This document shows, piece after piece, positions 14,070-22,454 of a stretch of DNA of 32,330 nt (positions within the stretch are counted from its first letter, which is position 1; each line of letters begins with the position of its first letter). The stretch comes from an uncultured SAR116 cluster alpha proteobacterium. GTDB taxonomy: Bacteria; Pseudomonadota; Alphaproteobacteria; Puniceispirillales; Marisalimonadaceae. Below the pieces are notes generated by a model that was not told where the DNA came from, did not search any database, and saw nothing but the letters and a program-made list of their open reading frames with translations. The translations under genes and the position numbers were made by a program. The DNA lies in NCBI GenBank assembly GCA_902619485.1, contig CACNEF010000013.1:1-32330 (forward strand), given 5' to 3'.

Positions 14070-15239
14070 ATGAATTATAACTCATCACAAGCTACCATAT
14101 ACCCATTAATTATAAGGTATCAGCAAATATTTAGTTATTTCTTTTTATTTGTTGGAGTTTATCTGTTTTTTAATATGGATAATCAGACATGGGAAATTAT
14201 AAAATTATCAGTTTCTGATGCCTACATAGGTGTTACCAGTTTTGTGGCTGGAACATTATTGCTTTTTTTTACATTAGAGAAGTATCTAAAAATTGATGTA
14301 AAAAATATTCTCTTAAATAAACCAAAATTAGAAATCTTTATAAGTTCTTTTTTAGGAGCTCTCCCCGGCTGTGGTGGAGCAATTATTGTTTTAACTCAAT
14401 ACTCAAGAGGCAAAGCATCGTTTGGATCTGTTGTCGCAGCTTTGACTGCTACAATGGGTGATGCGGCTTTTCTTTTAATTGCAAGAGAACCAGTAACTGG
14501 ATTATTAATTTTATTAATTGGTTTTTTTGTAGGATATGTGTCTGGTTTACTAGTTAATTCAATTCATGGAAAGAGTTTCATGAAGATGAATGGTTGTGAT
14601 TTGATTAGATTAAATTGTAAACCATCAAAGTATAAAACATCAAATACTTTAGATTTAATTTGGCTAACCTTAATGATACCAGGTATGATTTTTGGAATTT
14701 TATCAGCTTTTCAAATTGATCTTAATGCCTATTTTTCAAATAACTTTATTGAGAATCCAATAACATTTTTTGGCTTTTTTGCTGGTTCTCTTTGTTTTAT
14801 TATGTGGATTATACCAATCATTAGTGGTTTTAAGTATAGCCCTTCAGGACCTAACGAAAAGATAATTAGAAGAACTGTTTCAGATACCAACTTTATAACA
14901 GGTTGGGTGATTCTAGCTTTCCTTGCTTATGAATTAACTGTTCATTTTGGAGGTTTTAATTTAGAAACTATCTTCAAATCATATTATATATTAATTCCAT
15001 TTATTGCTATTCTAATAGGTTTTTTACCTGGTTGTGGACCACAAATATTAGTTACCACTTTATACTTAAATGGTATAATACCGTTATCTGCACAAATAGG
15101 TAATGCAATTTCAAATGACGGTGATGCTTTGTTTCCTGCAATTGCATTGCACCCCAAAGCTGCCTTCAGAGCTACAATCTACTCAGCTTTTCCAGCAATA
15201 ATTGTCAGTTATGGTTACTTGTTTATATTTGAATTTTAA
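14070..15239 (+). CDS. mntX: Manganese transporter, MntX/ArsP_2-like
   Basis: Integral membrane protein of 389 residues with about ten hydrophobic segments. Two pseudo-repeats are visible: LPGCGG at 98-103 with MGDAAFLL at 129-136, and LPGCGP at 319-324 with DGDALFPA at 350-357. This suggests an inverted-repeat fold with paired PGCG and GDA(A/L)F motifs lining the ion path. The family is catalogued as a putative 10-TM heavy-metal exporter or manganese transporter; as I recall, marine members named MntX were reported as manganese importers in Roseobacter, SAR11 and SAR116 bacteria. The MntR-like palindrome upstream supports manganese. The direction of transport is not evident from sequence. 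Confidence 0.8.
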   Translation: MNYNSSQATIYPLIIRYQQIFSYFFLFVGVYLFFNMDNQTWEIIKLSVSDAYIGVTSFVAGTLLLFFTLEKYLKIDVKNILLNKPKLEIFISSFLGALPGCGGAIIVLTQYSRGKASFGSVVAALTATMGDAAFLLIAREPVTGLLILLIGFFVGYVSGLLVNSIHGKSFMKMNGCDLIRLNCKPSKYKTSNTLDLIWLTLMIPGMIFGILSAFQIDLNAYFSNNFIENPITFFGFFAGSLCFIMWIIPIISGFKYSPSGPNEKIIRRTVSDTNFITGWVILAFLAYELTVHFGGFNLETIFKSYYILIPFIAILIGFLPGCGPQILVTTLYLNGIIPLSAQIGNAISNDGDALFPAIALHPKAAFRATIYSAFPAIIVSYGYLFIFEF

Positions 15240-15369
15240 AATTTAGTACTTTTTTCAATCATTATACAATTTTCTTTAATTTAATAATAAGTGATACTTG
15301 ATGAATGGAAATTGTAAAGTTAATATAAATCACCATTTCAAAATTCTAATCAAATATAAAGTATGCTAA

Positions 15370-16182
15370 ATGAATTTTAAACCAGCTAATATACCTTCCA
15401 ATGATGCACTTAGAGTTAAAGCAGTTCAAAGAACTGGTGTATTAGATGAAAGTAGAGAAGAATTATATGAAATTTATTGTTTTCTTGCAAAAGAAATAAC
15501 TGGTTGTGCGGTAAGTTGGACTGGGGTTATTGATAATGAAAAACAGTTTGTTTTAGCAAGAGATGGTTTTCCAGATGAAGTGCCAATGGAAATGCCAAGA
15601 GAACAAACACTTTGTCAATTTGCAATTGAAAAAACAGAACCTTTAATCATCAATGACATGACTATTGACTATCGTTTTAAGAACCATCCAGCGGTTGTTG
15701 ATTTTGGAGTAAAGTTCTATGCAGCTTTTCCTGTTACTACTTCAGATGGTTATACTCTTGGAACGTTATGTGTAAGTGATAATAGAGTAAGAAGATTAAC
15801 AAAAAACAAAATTAAATTATTAAAAGGTTTGGCTTCGAAGTTGTCTTATCAACTAGAGATACAAGTTAATCAAAGAAAAGGCACTGCTGAATCTGTAATT
15901 AATATATTAAACAAATTAATTGGAAATTTTAAAAACCTTCAAATAATAGAGGCAATTACAATTTTAAAGTTTATTATAAATGAGCAGATTTCAAGAGAAG
16001 ATGAAGAGTTGTTAATGAAATTTGGTATTGCTCATAAAAAAAATGATATTCTTGAACTATCTTCACAAGGGAAGAATTTAAAATCAGAATTAAACCTGAA
16101 TATAGGAACATTGAAACGTATAAAAAATCTTTCATCTGACAATCAACAACTTATGAATATGTTAGATCAAATTAAAGGTTAA
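15370..16182 (+). CDS. GAF domain protein
   Basis: A 270-residue cytoplasmic protein. Residues about 12-165 form a GAF domain of the class usually fused to histidine kinases: RTGVLDESREELYE, then CQFAIEKTEPLIINDM, YAAFPVTTSDGYTLGTLCVSD. About 100 mostly helical residues follow, with no kinase, GGDEF or DNA-binding output seen. GAF domains of this type bind small ligands or mediate dimerisation. The gene is followed after 2 nt by a small unknown gene, so the two may work together as sensor and partner. The 130-base gap before it shows no clear element. Confidence 0.8.
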   Translation: MNFKPANIPSNDALRVKAVQRTGVLDESREELYEIYCFLAKEITGCAVSWTGVIDNEKQFVLARDGFPDEVPMEMPREQTLCQFAIEKTEPLIINDMTIDYRFKNHPAVVDFGVKFYAAFPVTTSDGYTLGTLCVSDNRVRRLTKNKIKLLKGLASKLSYQLEIQVNQRKGTAESVINILNKLIGNFKNLQIIEAITILKFIINEQISREDEELLMKFGIAHKKNDILELSSQGKNLKSELNLNIGTLKRIKNLSSDNQQLMNMLDQIKG

Positions 16183-16184
16183 AA

Positions 16185-16496
16185 ATGTTTGGAAAAATTT
16201 TAAATTTTAAATTTACATCTATAAGCGAAGCAAAATTGGCTGCCTCATTTTGTTCTGAAAAATTTGGTTCTAAAATAAGTGAATATAATATAGTAGGTCT
16301 TAATATTTTCATTAGTCAATCAGGTGATCTAAATGTTTCCATTAAATTTGAAAATCCAGATGCATTGAAAAGCTTTGAATCTAATTATCTAAACATTATT
16401 GCAGATCTAAAAGGGAGTCTGGTTTTTAAGGAAAATAATTTTGTAGGTGTTTGTACTTTTACATATGAGAAGGAAGCGACAAGTACAGAAATGTAG
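16185..16496 (+). CDS. Small protein of unknown function
   Basis: A 103-residue soluble protein I cannot assign. Alternating strand and helix segments (a helix around ISEAKLAASFCSEKFG, strands LNVSIKFE and VGVCTFTYE) suggest a compact alpha/beta, perhaps ferredoxin-like, fold; this is by eye only. It begins 2 nt after the GAF protein stop and is probably translated from the same message. There are two cysteines, no metal motif and no signal peptide. Confidence 0.6.
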   Translation: MFGKILNFKFTSISEAKLAASFCSEKFGSKISEYNIVGLNIFISQSGDLNVSIKFENPDALKSFESNYLNIIADLKGSLVFKENNFVGVCTFTYEKEATSTEM

Positions 16497-16520
16497 ATCG
16501 ATTTTTAGAAGGTTTTATAA

Positions 16521-17444
16521 ATGATCAAAGCATCAGAAACATTTGAAGGAACATGGCCATTTCTGCCTAATTTTTTTGATGGAAATGGTTTTCTAATGCA
16601 TTACGTAGATGAGGGGCCAAGACAGACTAATCCAATTATTCTTCTACATGGCGAACCTACCTGGGGCTATTTATATAGAAAATTCATACCTGAATTGTCA
16701 AAATCATATAGAGTTGTTGTTCCAGATATGATGGGTTTTGGTAAATCAGAAACTCCGCAAGATAAAGAATATACTTTAAAAACTCATGTTGAAAACCTGA
16801 GTAGATTAATTGACCATTTAAAATTAACCAATATCACATTTGTTGGTCAAGACTGGGGTGGCCCTATAACAGCTGCATATTCAATTAGAAATTTTAATAA
16901 AGTTAAAGGTTTTGTTTTAATTAATACATTATTTGGTTATAGTAAAGAAGAAAGACCTAAAGATTTATCCCCTTGGTTTAAGTGGATAAACAAACATTAT
17001 CAAGATAAAACATTAGAAGGTATTCTAGGTGAACTTGGATCCACCCTTCTTTCTGTTATGAAGATACCCAATTTTACAAATAATAATATTATTAATGATA
17101 CATGGATAAATGCTTATTCATCTCAGTTTCCTGACAGAGCAAGTTGTATAGGAGCTATAAATTTCCCATTAGATGCTCTTTTAAATAGGATTGTTCCTTA
17201 CATTGTAGAAGGCATTAAACAAGGTGACCTTAAGTCTTTATGTTCGAAACCAGCCATTTTGGCATATGGAATGAAAGATAAAGCAATTGAACCAGACTAT
17301 GCCATAAGAGATTTTAAAGCTCTTTTTCCTGGTTCTAAGGTTGTCGAAATGCCAAATGCTGGTCATTATTCTCAAGAAGATGAACCAGAGCTTTTAATAA
17401 ACTTAATAAAAGAATTTATGACAGAAAATGAAAACAAATTATGA
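16521..17444 (+). CDS. Haloalkane dehalogenase-like alpha/beta hydrolase
   Basis: Alpha/beta hydrolase of 307 residues close to haloalkane dehalogenases, which replace a halogen with hydroxyl through an Asp ester intermediate. HGEPTWGYLYRK (43-54) matches the Xanthobacter DhlA type, GQDWGG (109-114) carries nucleophile Asp111 and the halide-contacting Trp112, GMKDK (250-254) carries the acid Asp253, and AGHYSQE (280-286) the general base His282. The triad is complete with the acid in the DhlA position. There is no signal peptide. The natural substrate may not be a haloalkane, since related hydrolases share much of this sequence. Its stop overlaps the next start by 4 nt. Confidence 0.82.
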   Translation: MIKASETFEGTWPFLPNFFDGNGFLMHYVDEGPRQTNPIILLHGEPTWGYLYRKFIPELSKSYRVVVPDMMGFGKSETPQDKEYTLKTHVENLSRLIDHLKLTNITFVGQDWGGPITAAYSIRNFNKVKGFVLINTLFGYSKEERPKDLSPWFKWINKHYQDKTLEGILGELGSTLLSVMKIPNFTNNNIINDTWINAYSSQFPDRASCIGAINFPLDALLNRIVPYIVEGIKQGDLKSLCSKPAILAYGMKDKAIEPDYAIRDFKALFPGSKVVEMPNAGHYSQEDEPELLINLIKEFMTENENKL

Positions 17445-17788
17445 ATTTAGTTTATAAAGTCTGTTCTAAAGATGAGTGGGATAAAGCAATTTTAAATAAA
17501 TTTTATGGTGGATCAGAAATCGATAATAAAGATGGTTTCATTCATTTATCTACAAAAAAACAATTGAATGAAACGGTAACAAAACATTTTCGAGGAAAGA
17601 AAAATTTGTTAGTTATCTCCTTTAGCACTAAAAAAATACAAGATAATCTTAAATGGGAAGTTTCTAGAAATGGTGAACTTTTTCCTCATTACTACGGGCA
17701 TTTAGAGACAAAATTTGTAGAAAAGACTTATAATTTACACTTAAATGCTAATTGCATCCATGAATTTCCTGAAAACTTTTTCTCCTAA
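17441..17788 (+). CDS. DUF952 family protein
   Basis: A 115-residue protein with the DUF952 hallmarks: DGFIHLST (31-38), the pattern W-E-x-S-R-x-G-E-L-F-P-H (about 70-83) and YGHLE. The fold is related to ADP-ribosyltransferase/RNA 2'-phosphotransferase-like proteins according to general family notes, but no function is established. Its start overlaps the dehalogenase stop by 4 nt, indicating co-translation. Its last 48 bases overlap the convergent glycosyltransferase gene. Confidence 0.85.
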   Translation: MNLVYKVCSKDEWDKAILNKFYGGSEIDNKDGFIHLSTKKQLNETVTKHFRGKKNLLVISFSTKKIQDNLKWEVSRNGELFPHYYGHLETKFVEKTYNLHLNANCIHEFPENFFS

Positions 17789-18820
17789 AAAACGTTTTAA
17801 AAATTTTTTTTCTGCTTGAAGTCCGTATTTTTGTCTTAAATTTTTATTATTTATAGCTTCTTTTAAAACATTAGCCAAATTTTCTTCATTCATAGGATCT
17901 ACACACCAACCTGTTTTTGAGTCAATTACAGCATCTGTTACTCCTCCATCTAAACCTGCAATTGACGGAATTTTGTAAGCAGCTGCTTCTACATAAGAGA
18001 TACCAAAACCTTCAATAGAGTTGTTCACTTTATATGATGGCATTACAAAAACATCAGAACTTTCTAAAAATTTTTGTTTCAAATTACTGTTTATTTTTCC
18101 AGCCAGGAATACGTTGTTCGATAAATTCAATTTTTTAATATTTTCTTTTAATTCTTCTAATTGTAATCCCTCACCACAAATATTCCACTTGAAAGGTTTC
18201 AATAAGTTATTTGTATTTAAATATGATAAGCATCTTAATACGGGAAGAATGCCTTTTCTTTTTTCCAGTCTACAAATTGTTAAAAGAGAGGTTACTTCTG
18301 ACTTATCTGTAGATTGTATTTTATTTTTTGATATTTTTTCAAGTGAATAAGTAGGAGGAATAACTACTTTTTTTATGTTTGAAATTTTTAATTTATTAAT
18401 CAAATTAGCTGTGTAATGAGAACTACAAATTATACAAGAAACTCTGTTTAAAGATTTTTTTATTTTTTCAAGCTTTTTTTCTTTTCCTAAAAATTCTTGT
18501 CCATGAGCAAAGACATATATTTTATTGATGCTTTTAGGTACAGCATTCAGAGATTTCCAACTATCACATATGATAACATCATTATGTTTACAAATTATTT
18601 TTAAAAACTTTTTTTTGACATATGGTCTGAATATTTTGGGAGAAAAATTATTGTGAATATTAATTTTGAGATTTGAAGCGCTATATTTTTTTGAAAGAAA
18701 ATGATCTGGGAAAATATGTATCTCGTTATTGATTGATAATCTTTTACAAATTGAATCCATAACATTTTGCATGCCTCCAGTTCGAGGGGGAAAAGTTTGT
18801 GTAACAATCATATACTTCAT
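17741..18820 (-). CDS. Glycosyltransferase family 4 (GT-B)
   Basis: A 359-residue GT-B transferase for cell-surface glycans or glycolipids. The N-terminus TQTFPPRTGGMQ (7-18) is the glycine-rich acceptor-domain loop, CRLEKRKG marks the donor-domain start, and S-I-E-G-F-G-I-S-Y-V-E-A (in the last third) is the E-x7-E donor-binding motif typical of GT4. An alternative Met at residue 4 could also serve as the start. The 3' end overlaps the convergent DUF952 gene by 48 bp. It stands alone, without a polysaccharide cluster, so the product is unknown. Confidence 0.88.
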   Translation of the reverse strand: MKYMIVTQTFPPRTGGMQNVMDSICKRLSINNEIHIFPDHFLSKKYSASNLKINIHNNFSPKIFRPYVKKKFLKIICKHNDVIICDSWKSLNAVPKSINKIYVFAHGQEFLGKEKKLEKIKKSLNRVSCIICSSHYTANLINKLKISNIKKVVIPPTYSLEKISKNKIQSTDKSEVTSLLTICRLEKRKGILPVLRCLSYLNTNNLLKPFKWNICGEGLQLEELKENIKKLNLSNNVFLAGKINSNLKQKFLESSDVFVMPSYKVNNSIEGFGISYVEAAAYKIPSIAGLDGGVTDAVIDSKTGWCVDPMNEENLANVLKEAINNKNLRQKYGLQAEKKFLKRFLGEKVFRKFMDAISI

Positions 18821-18911
18821 AAATATCTACTATAATTAAAATTAAATTAAATCAAAATGTCTGGTTAAATATCATCTCATATTATAGAGTAAACCAATTT
18901 TGGAGGTTATT

Positions 18912-19514
18912 ATGTTTAAATTAACGTTTAGTCCTGCTTCCCCATATGTACGTAAGGTTTTATTATCAGCTTATAGAGCTGGAATTCAAGATGAATTAGA
19001 ACTTGTTGAGGCAGGAAGTGAAAATGATAACTTGTTAAGAGGTAAAAACCCTCTTGGAAAAATCCCAGTATTACAAAAACCTGACGGAGGTTTTTTATTT
19101 GATAGTAGAGTAATTGTTGACCATTTAAATAAATTAGGAGGTGGATTAATACCTGAAAATGGTTCAGAAAGAGACATTATATTAAGTAGATCAGCTCTTG
19201 CTGAAGGGTTAACTGACGCATCACTTCTTGTTGTTTATTCAGAGAGATATGCAGGAGGTGAGACACCTTCAAAATTATGGATAGATTTACAATTAGGTAA
19301 AATAGATAAGACATTAGATTTTTTAGAAAATGAAATTATTACCTGGTCAAACCCAAAAGGGTTTGAAGCGGCAAACATTGCCTTAGCCACTGCACTTGAC
19401 TACATGTCATTTAGAAATGTGAGAGACTGGAAATCAAACAGACCAAAAATAAGTCAATGGTTTAATAATGTTTCATTAAAACTTCTAGGTTTTGCTGAAA
19501 CAGCTCCTAAATAA
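18912..19514 (+). CDS. Glutathione S-transferase family protein
   Basis: A 200-residue GST-like protein. The N-terminal thioredoxin-fold domain has SPASPYVRKV (residues 7-16), with Ser10 in the glutathione-activating position, GKIPVL with the conserved cis-proline, and FDSRVIVDHL, the usual S-R/E-x-I glutathione gamma-Glu-binding helix. The C-terminal domain is all helical. An upstream in-frame TTG at 18900 would place GGAGG inside the gene; GGAGG at 18902-18906 instead serves the ATG at 18912. It is divergent from the GT4 gene and converges on the glycerate kinase with a 9-bp gap. Substrate unknown. Confidence 0.85.
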   Translation: MFKLTFSPASPYVRKVLLSAYRAGIQDELELVEAGSENDNLLRGKNPLGKIPVLQKPDGGFLFDSRVIVDHLNKLGGGLIPENGSERDIILSRSALAEGLTDASLLVVYSERYAGGETPSKLWIDLQLGKIDKTLDFLENEIITWSNPKGFEAANIALATALDYMSFRNVRDWKSNRPKISQWFNNVSLKLLGFAETAPK

Positions 19515-19523
19515 TAAGTAAAT

Positions 19524-20771
19524 CTAAGGTTGAACTAAAACAGCTCTAAAGTCATTTACATTCGTTAAGGTAGGTGAAGTAAAAATTAAATCATCTATTT
19601 TTTCAAAAAATTCATAGGAGTTATTAGCATTTAAATAATTGATTGGATTTAATTTTTTTATGAACGCTTTTTTTAGAGTTTCATCTGAGATATATGCTCC
19701 GGCATTATCCTCAACACCATCTATCCCATCTGTATCAATTGCGAGACAATTTATACCATTTGTATTTTTTAGGTGAATTGCCATTGATAGCATAAATTCA
19801 GTATTTCTACCTCCTTTACCATTACCCTTAACAGTCACTGTAGTTTCTCCACCAGATAAAAGTAATATTGGTTTTTGTAAGTTAATATCTTGATATTTTT
19901 TTTCTTTTTTAATTTTCATTGCTAACTCAGCCATTTTTTTACCTTCAATTTTAGACTCTCCCTCAAGTGAATCTGAGATAATGACAGGAATGAAGTCCTG
20001 CTTTTTAGCTACCTCAGCTGCTTTTTTTAGAGCCATCATTGGGGTTGCAATCATATATTCAGGAGATTTATTTAATTTTGGTAATGTGTTGTTTATAATA
20101 ATATCATTTAACTGATTATTAATTGAGATCTCATATTTTTCTAATATTTTAATTGAATCTTTATTTAAGCCATTGGCCTGTATAGTTGGGCCTGAACCAA
20201 TATATGCAGGGTCATCTCCAGGGATATCAGATATCATATAAGTTGTAAGTTTTGCTGGACAGATTGCTTGAGCAAGACGACCACCTTTGATTTGAGATAA
20301 AGATCGTCTTACAATGTTCATTTCATCTATTGGAGCACCACAACGTAAAAGTTCCTTATTTATTCTTTGTTTTTCTTCAAAACTAACACCTTTTGCAGGC
20401 AGTGTAAGTAAAGATGATGCTCCACCTGAAATTAGAAAAACTACATGATCGTCTTTTGATGATTGCGTGGCTAATTCAAATATCTTTTTAGATGCTAATA
20501 AACCATTTTTATCTGGTTCGGGATGAGAGGCTTCTACAATTTTTATAAATTTAGTTTTAGTATAATGACCATATCTTGTTACTACTAAACCCTCTAGAGG
20601 ACCATCATAAGTGTTTTCGAATTCTTGTGCCATACTTGCACCTGCTTTACCTGCACCTAATACAATCAGTTTACCTTTTGGCTTTTGAGGAAGATTTCTA
20701 AATTTACCTCTTGGTTTAGCTGCATCAAGTGCAGATTTCATAATCAATTTGAGTGAATTTTTTAAATTCAT
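19524..20771 (-). CDS. ttuD: Glycerate 2-kinase (GckA/TtuD, MOFRL family)
   Basis: A 415-residue kinase converting D-glycerate to 2-phosphoglycerate; homologs are often misnamed hydroxypyruvate reductase. The N-terminal domain has LGAGKAGASMA (38-48), with a candidate catalytic lysine at 42, SGGASSL, and SDIPGDDPAYIGSGP. The MOFRL domain follows with LSGGETTVTVKGNGKGGRN and AIDTDGIDG. It is alone on the minus strand, but the window holds two possible glycerate sources: the tartrate-dehydrogenase-like enzyme (10237-11307) and the glucosylglycerate phosphorylase (26459-28228). It would pass glycerate into lower glycolysis. Confidence 0.92.
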   Translation of the reverse strand: MNLKNSLKLIMKSALDAAKPRGKFRNLPQKPKGKLIVLGAGKAGASMAQEFENTYDGPLEGLVVTRYGHYTKTKFIKIVEASHPEPDKNGLLASKKIFELATQSSKDDHVVFLISGGASSLLTLPAKGVSFEEKQRINKELLRCGAPIDEMNIVRRSLSQIKGGRLAQAICPAKLTTYMISDIPGDDPAYIGSGPTIQANGLNKDSIKILEKYEISINNQLNDIIINNTLPKLNKSPEYMIATPMMALKKAAEVAKKQDFIPVIISDSLEGESKIEGKKMAELAMKIKKEKKYQDINLQKPILLLSGGETTVTVKGNGKGGRNTEFMLSMAIHLKNTNGINCLAIDTDGIDGVEDNAGAYISDETLKKAFIKKLNPINYLNANNSYEFFEKIDDLIFTSPTLTNVNDFRAVLVQP

Positions 20772-20860
20772 AATAAATTTGCAATTTCAGTTATTTTCTT
20801 AAAGAATGACTTCATAAGTTTTTTAATTCAACCATAAAATAATTAAAGTATAGGAATAAA

Positions 20861-21649
20861 ATGGCTATAATAGAAAATGAATTAATTGGTAATACATTAT
20901 TAGTGACTATTAATAATCCTTCTAAACGAAATTCAATGATTTTTGGTTTTCATGATGAATTACAATCAACGATCAAAATGGCAGATAATAATAAAGAAGT
21001 TAACGCATTAATTATAACTGGTGCTGGTGATTTTTTTTGTGCAGGAGGTGATTTAAATGGCCTCAAAACTAGAAGATCAATGTCCGAAGATGAAAGATAT
21101 GACGCACTAAGTCAGTTAAATGGAACAATACAAGCTATTTTTGATTGTTCAAAACCTATTATTTCTGCCATTGAAGGTGGAGCGGCAGGTGCGGGTGTTT
21201 CATTAGCAATGGCCTGTGATTTAGTAGTTATGAGTGAGCATACCTTTTTCTCACTAGCTTATGTTAAAATTGGACTGTCACCTGATGGTAATGCAACTAA
21301 ATTCTTATCTGAAACTATGCCCCGTCAAATGCTTGCTGAAATGGCAATGATAGGAGGTAAAATAGATGCCTCTAGATTATATCAAATAGGGGCTATAAAT
21401 GTTTTATCACAAAAAGGAAATGCAAAAGAAACTGCTTTGGAATTATCTAAAAATTTTGATAACCTTCCCAAAAATTCAATTTCTAGAATAAAGAAATTAT
21501 CCAGATCTGCCTATGGAAATAATTTTTCAGAACAGCTTCAAATGGAAACAGATTTGATGGTAAAATCTATGGGTGACAAAGAAAGCATAGAGGGTATTGA
21601 TGCCTTTCTAGAAAAAAGAGAACCGGACTATAAAAAATTAAGAATGTAA
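20861..21649 (+). CDS. Enoyl-CoA hydratase/isomerase (crotonase) family protein
   Basis: A 262-residue crotonase-fold enzyme acting on acyl-CoA thioesters. Oxyanion-hole segments are FFCAGGDL (58-65) and EGGAAGAG (105-112). Where hydratases carry the second catalytic glutamate, the sequence reads GLSPDGN with Asp142, a pattern seen in PaaG-type isomerases; the first hydratase glutamate is also not evident. An enoyl-CoA or ring-opening isomerase is therefore more likely than a hydratase. No paa or fad neighbours exist, so the pathway is open. The lytic transglycosylase gene starts 32 bp downstream. Confidence 0.87.
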   Translation: MAIIENELIGNTLLVTINNPSKRNSMIFGFHDELQSTIKMADNNKEVNALIITGAGDFFCAGGDLNGLKTRRSMSEDERYDALSQLNGTIQAIFDCSKPIISAIEGGAAGAGVSLAMACDLVVMSEHTFFSLAYVKIGLSPDGNATKFLSETMPRQMLAEMAMIGGKIDASRLYQIGAINVLSQKGNAKETALELSKNFDNLPKNSISRIKKLSRSAYGNNFSEQLQMETDLMVKSMGDKESIEGIDAFLEKREPDYKKLRM

Positions 21650-21681
21650 TTTATCTGGCACATTGATTGCTTATAAAATGT

Positions 21682-22380
21682 ATGAAATTATTTAAAGTAT
21701 CAATAATATTTACTATATTTTTTCTTTTATCAATTAAAGAAACATTCGCAGACAAAATTGAAAAATTAAATTTATGTGAGAATAAAATTCAAAGTATTGA
21801 AATGCAAACTGATATTCCAAAAGGACTTCTTGTTGGTATAGGAAAAGCTGAGGCAATTAGAAAAATAAAAAATAAATTTGTCATTTGGCCTTGGACAATA
21901 AATCATGCTGGCAGAAGTTTGTTTTTTGATACTAAAAAACAGATGAAAAATTATGTTTATAAAAATTTAAAAAAAAATGACTTTAATATTGATGTTGGTT
22001 GTATGCAGATTAATATCAAATGGCATAAAAATAATTTTAAGAAAATATCCGATATGTTTGAGGTTAATCCTAATGTTTCATATGCAGCTTCATTTTTAAA
22101 ACAATTAAAAAGTAAACATGGTTCATGGGATAAAGCCATTAAGCATTACCACTCTTCTGATCCAAAAAAGAATAATCCTTATCTAATTAAAGTTAAAAGT
22201 TATTGGAAAAAAGTTGAAGATGAGAAAATAATCAAAACTAAAAATATTAAATACGAAAGTATTAAAAAAATAAAGCAAACCTCACTTGCTTATATGATTA
22301 GAAAAAGACAACCTTATTTGTTTGAGAGAATTGAGAAAGTTAAATTTTTTAGAAATATATTCTCACAAAAATTAAATTAA
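21682..22380 (+). CDS. Lytic transglycosylase, SLT domain
   Basis: Exported peptidoglycan-cleaving enzyme, 232 residues from the ATG at 21682; an upstream in-frame TTG at 21667 would spoil the signal peptide. Residues 1-23 are a Sec signal (hydrophobic core about 7-18, cleavage after TFA). The catalytic glutamate is probably Glu57 (GIGKAEA), WPWTINHAGRS (69-79) is characteristic of an alphaproteobacterial subgroup, GCMQIN at 106-111 is the family G-x-M-Q-I-N motif, and YAASFLKQL with WDKAIKHYHS completes the lysozyme-like domain. A basic C-terminal tail of about 65 residues follows. It probably remodels the periplasmic wall. Confidence 0.88.
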   Translation: MKLFKVSIIFTIFFLLSIKETFADKIEKLNLCENKIQSIEMQTDIPKGLLVGIGKAEAIRKIKNKFVIWPWTINHAGRSLFFDTKKQMKNYVYKNLKKNDFNIDVGCMQINIKWHKNNFKKISDMFEVNPNVSYAASFLKQLKSKHGSWDKAIKHYHSSDPKKNNPYLIKVKSYWKKVEDEKIIKTKNIKYESIKKIKQTSLAYMIRKRQPYLFERIEKVKFFRNIFSQKLN

Positions 22381-22454
22381 TTAATTGATTAAAACTTAAT
22401 TAACGTAAATAGTTAAAATGTTAATCATTTAATTTTTATTGTGAGGTTGTGAGT

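Noticed and set aside
22416-22430. AAATG-TTAAT-CATTT with following T-run before the nitroreductase gene
   Set aside because: Five-base, mostly A-T arms; too weak for a terminator or operator claim in such AT-rich sequence.
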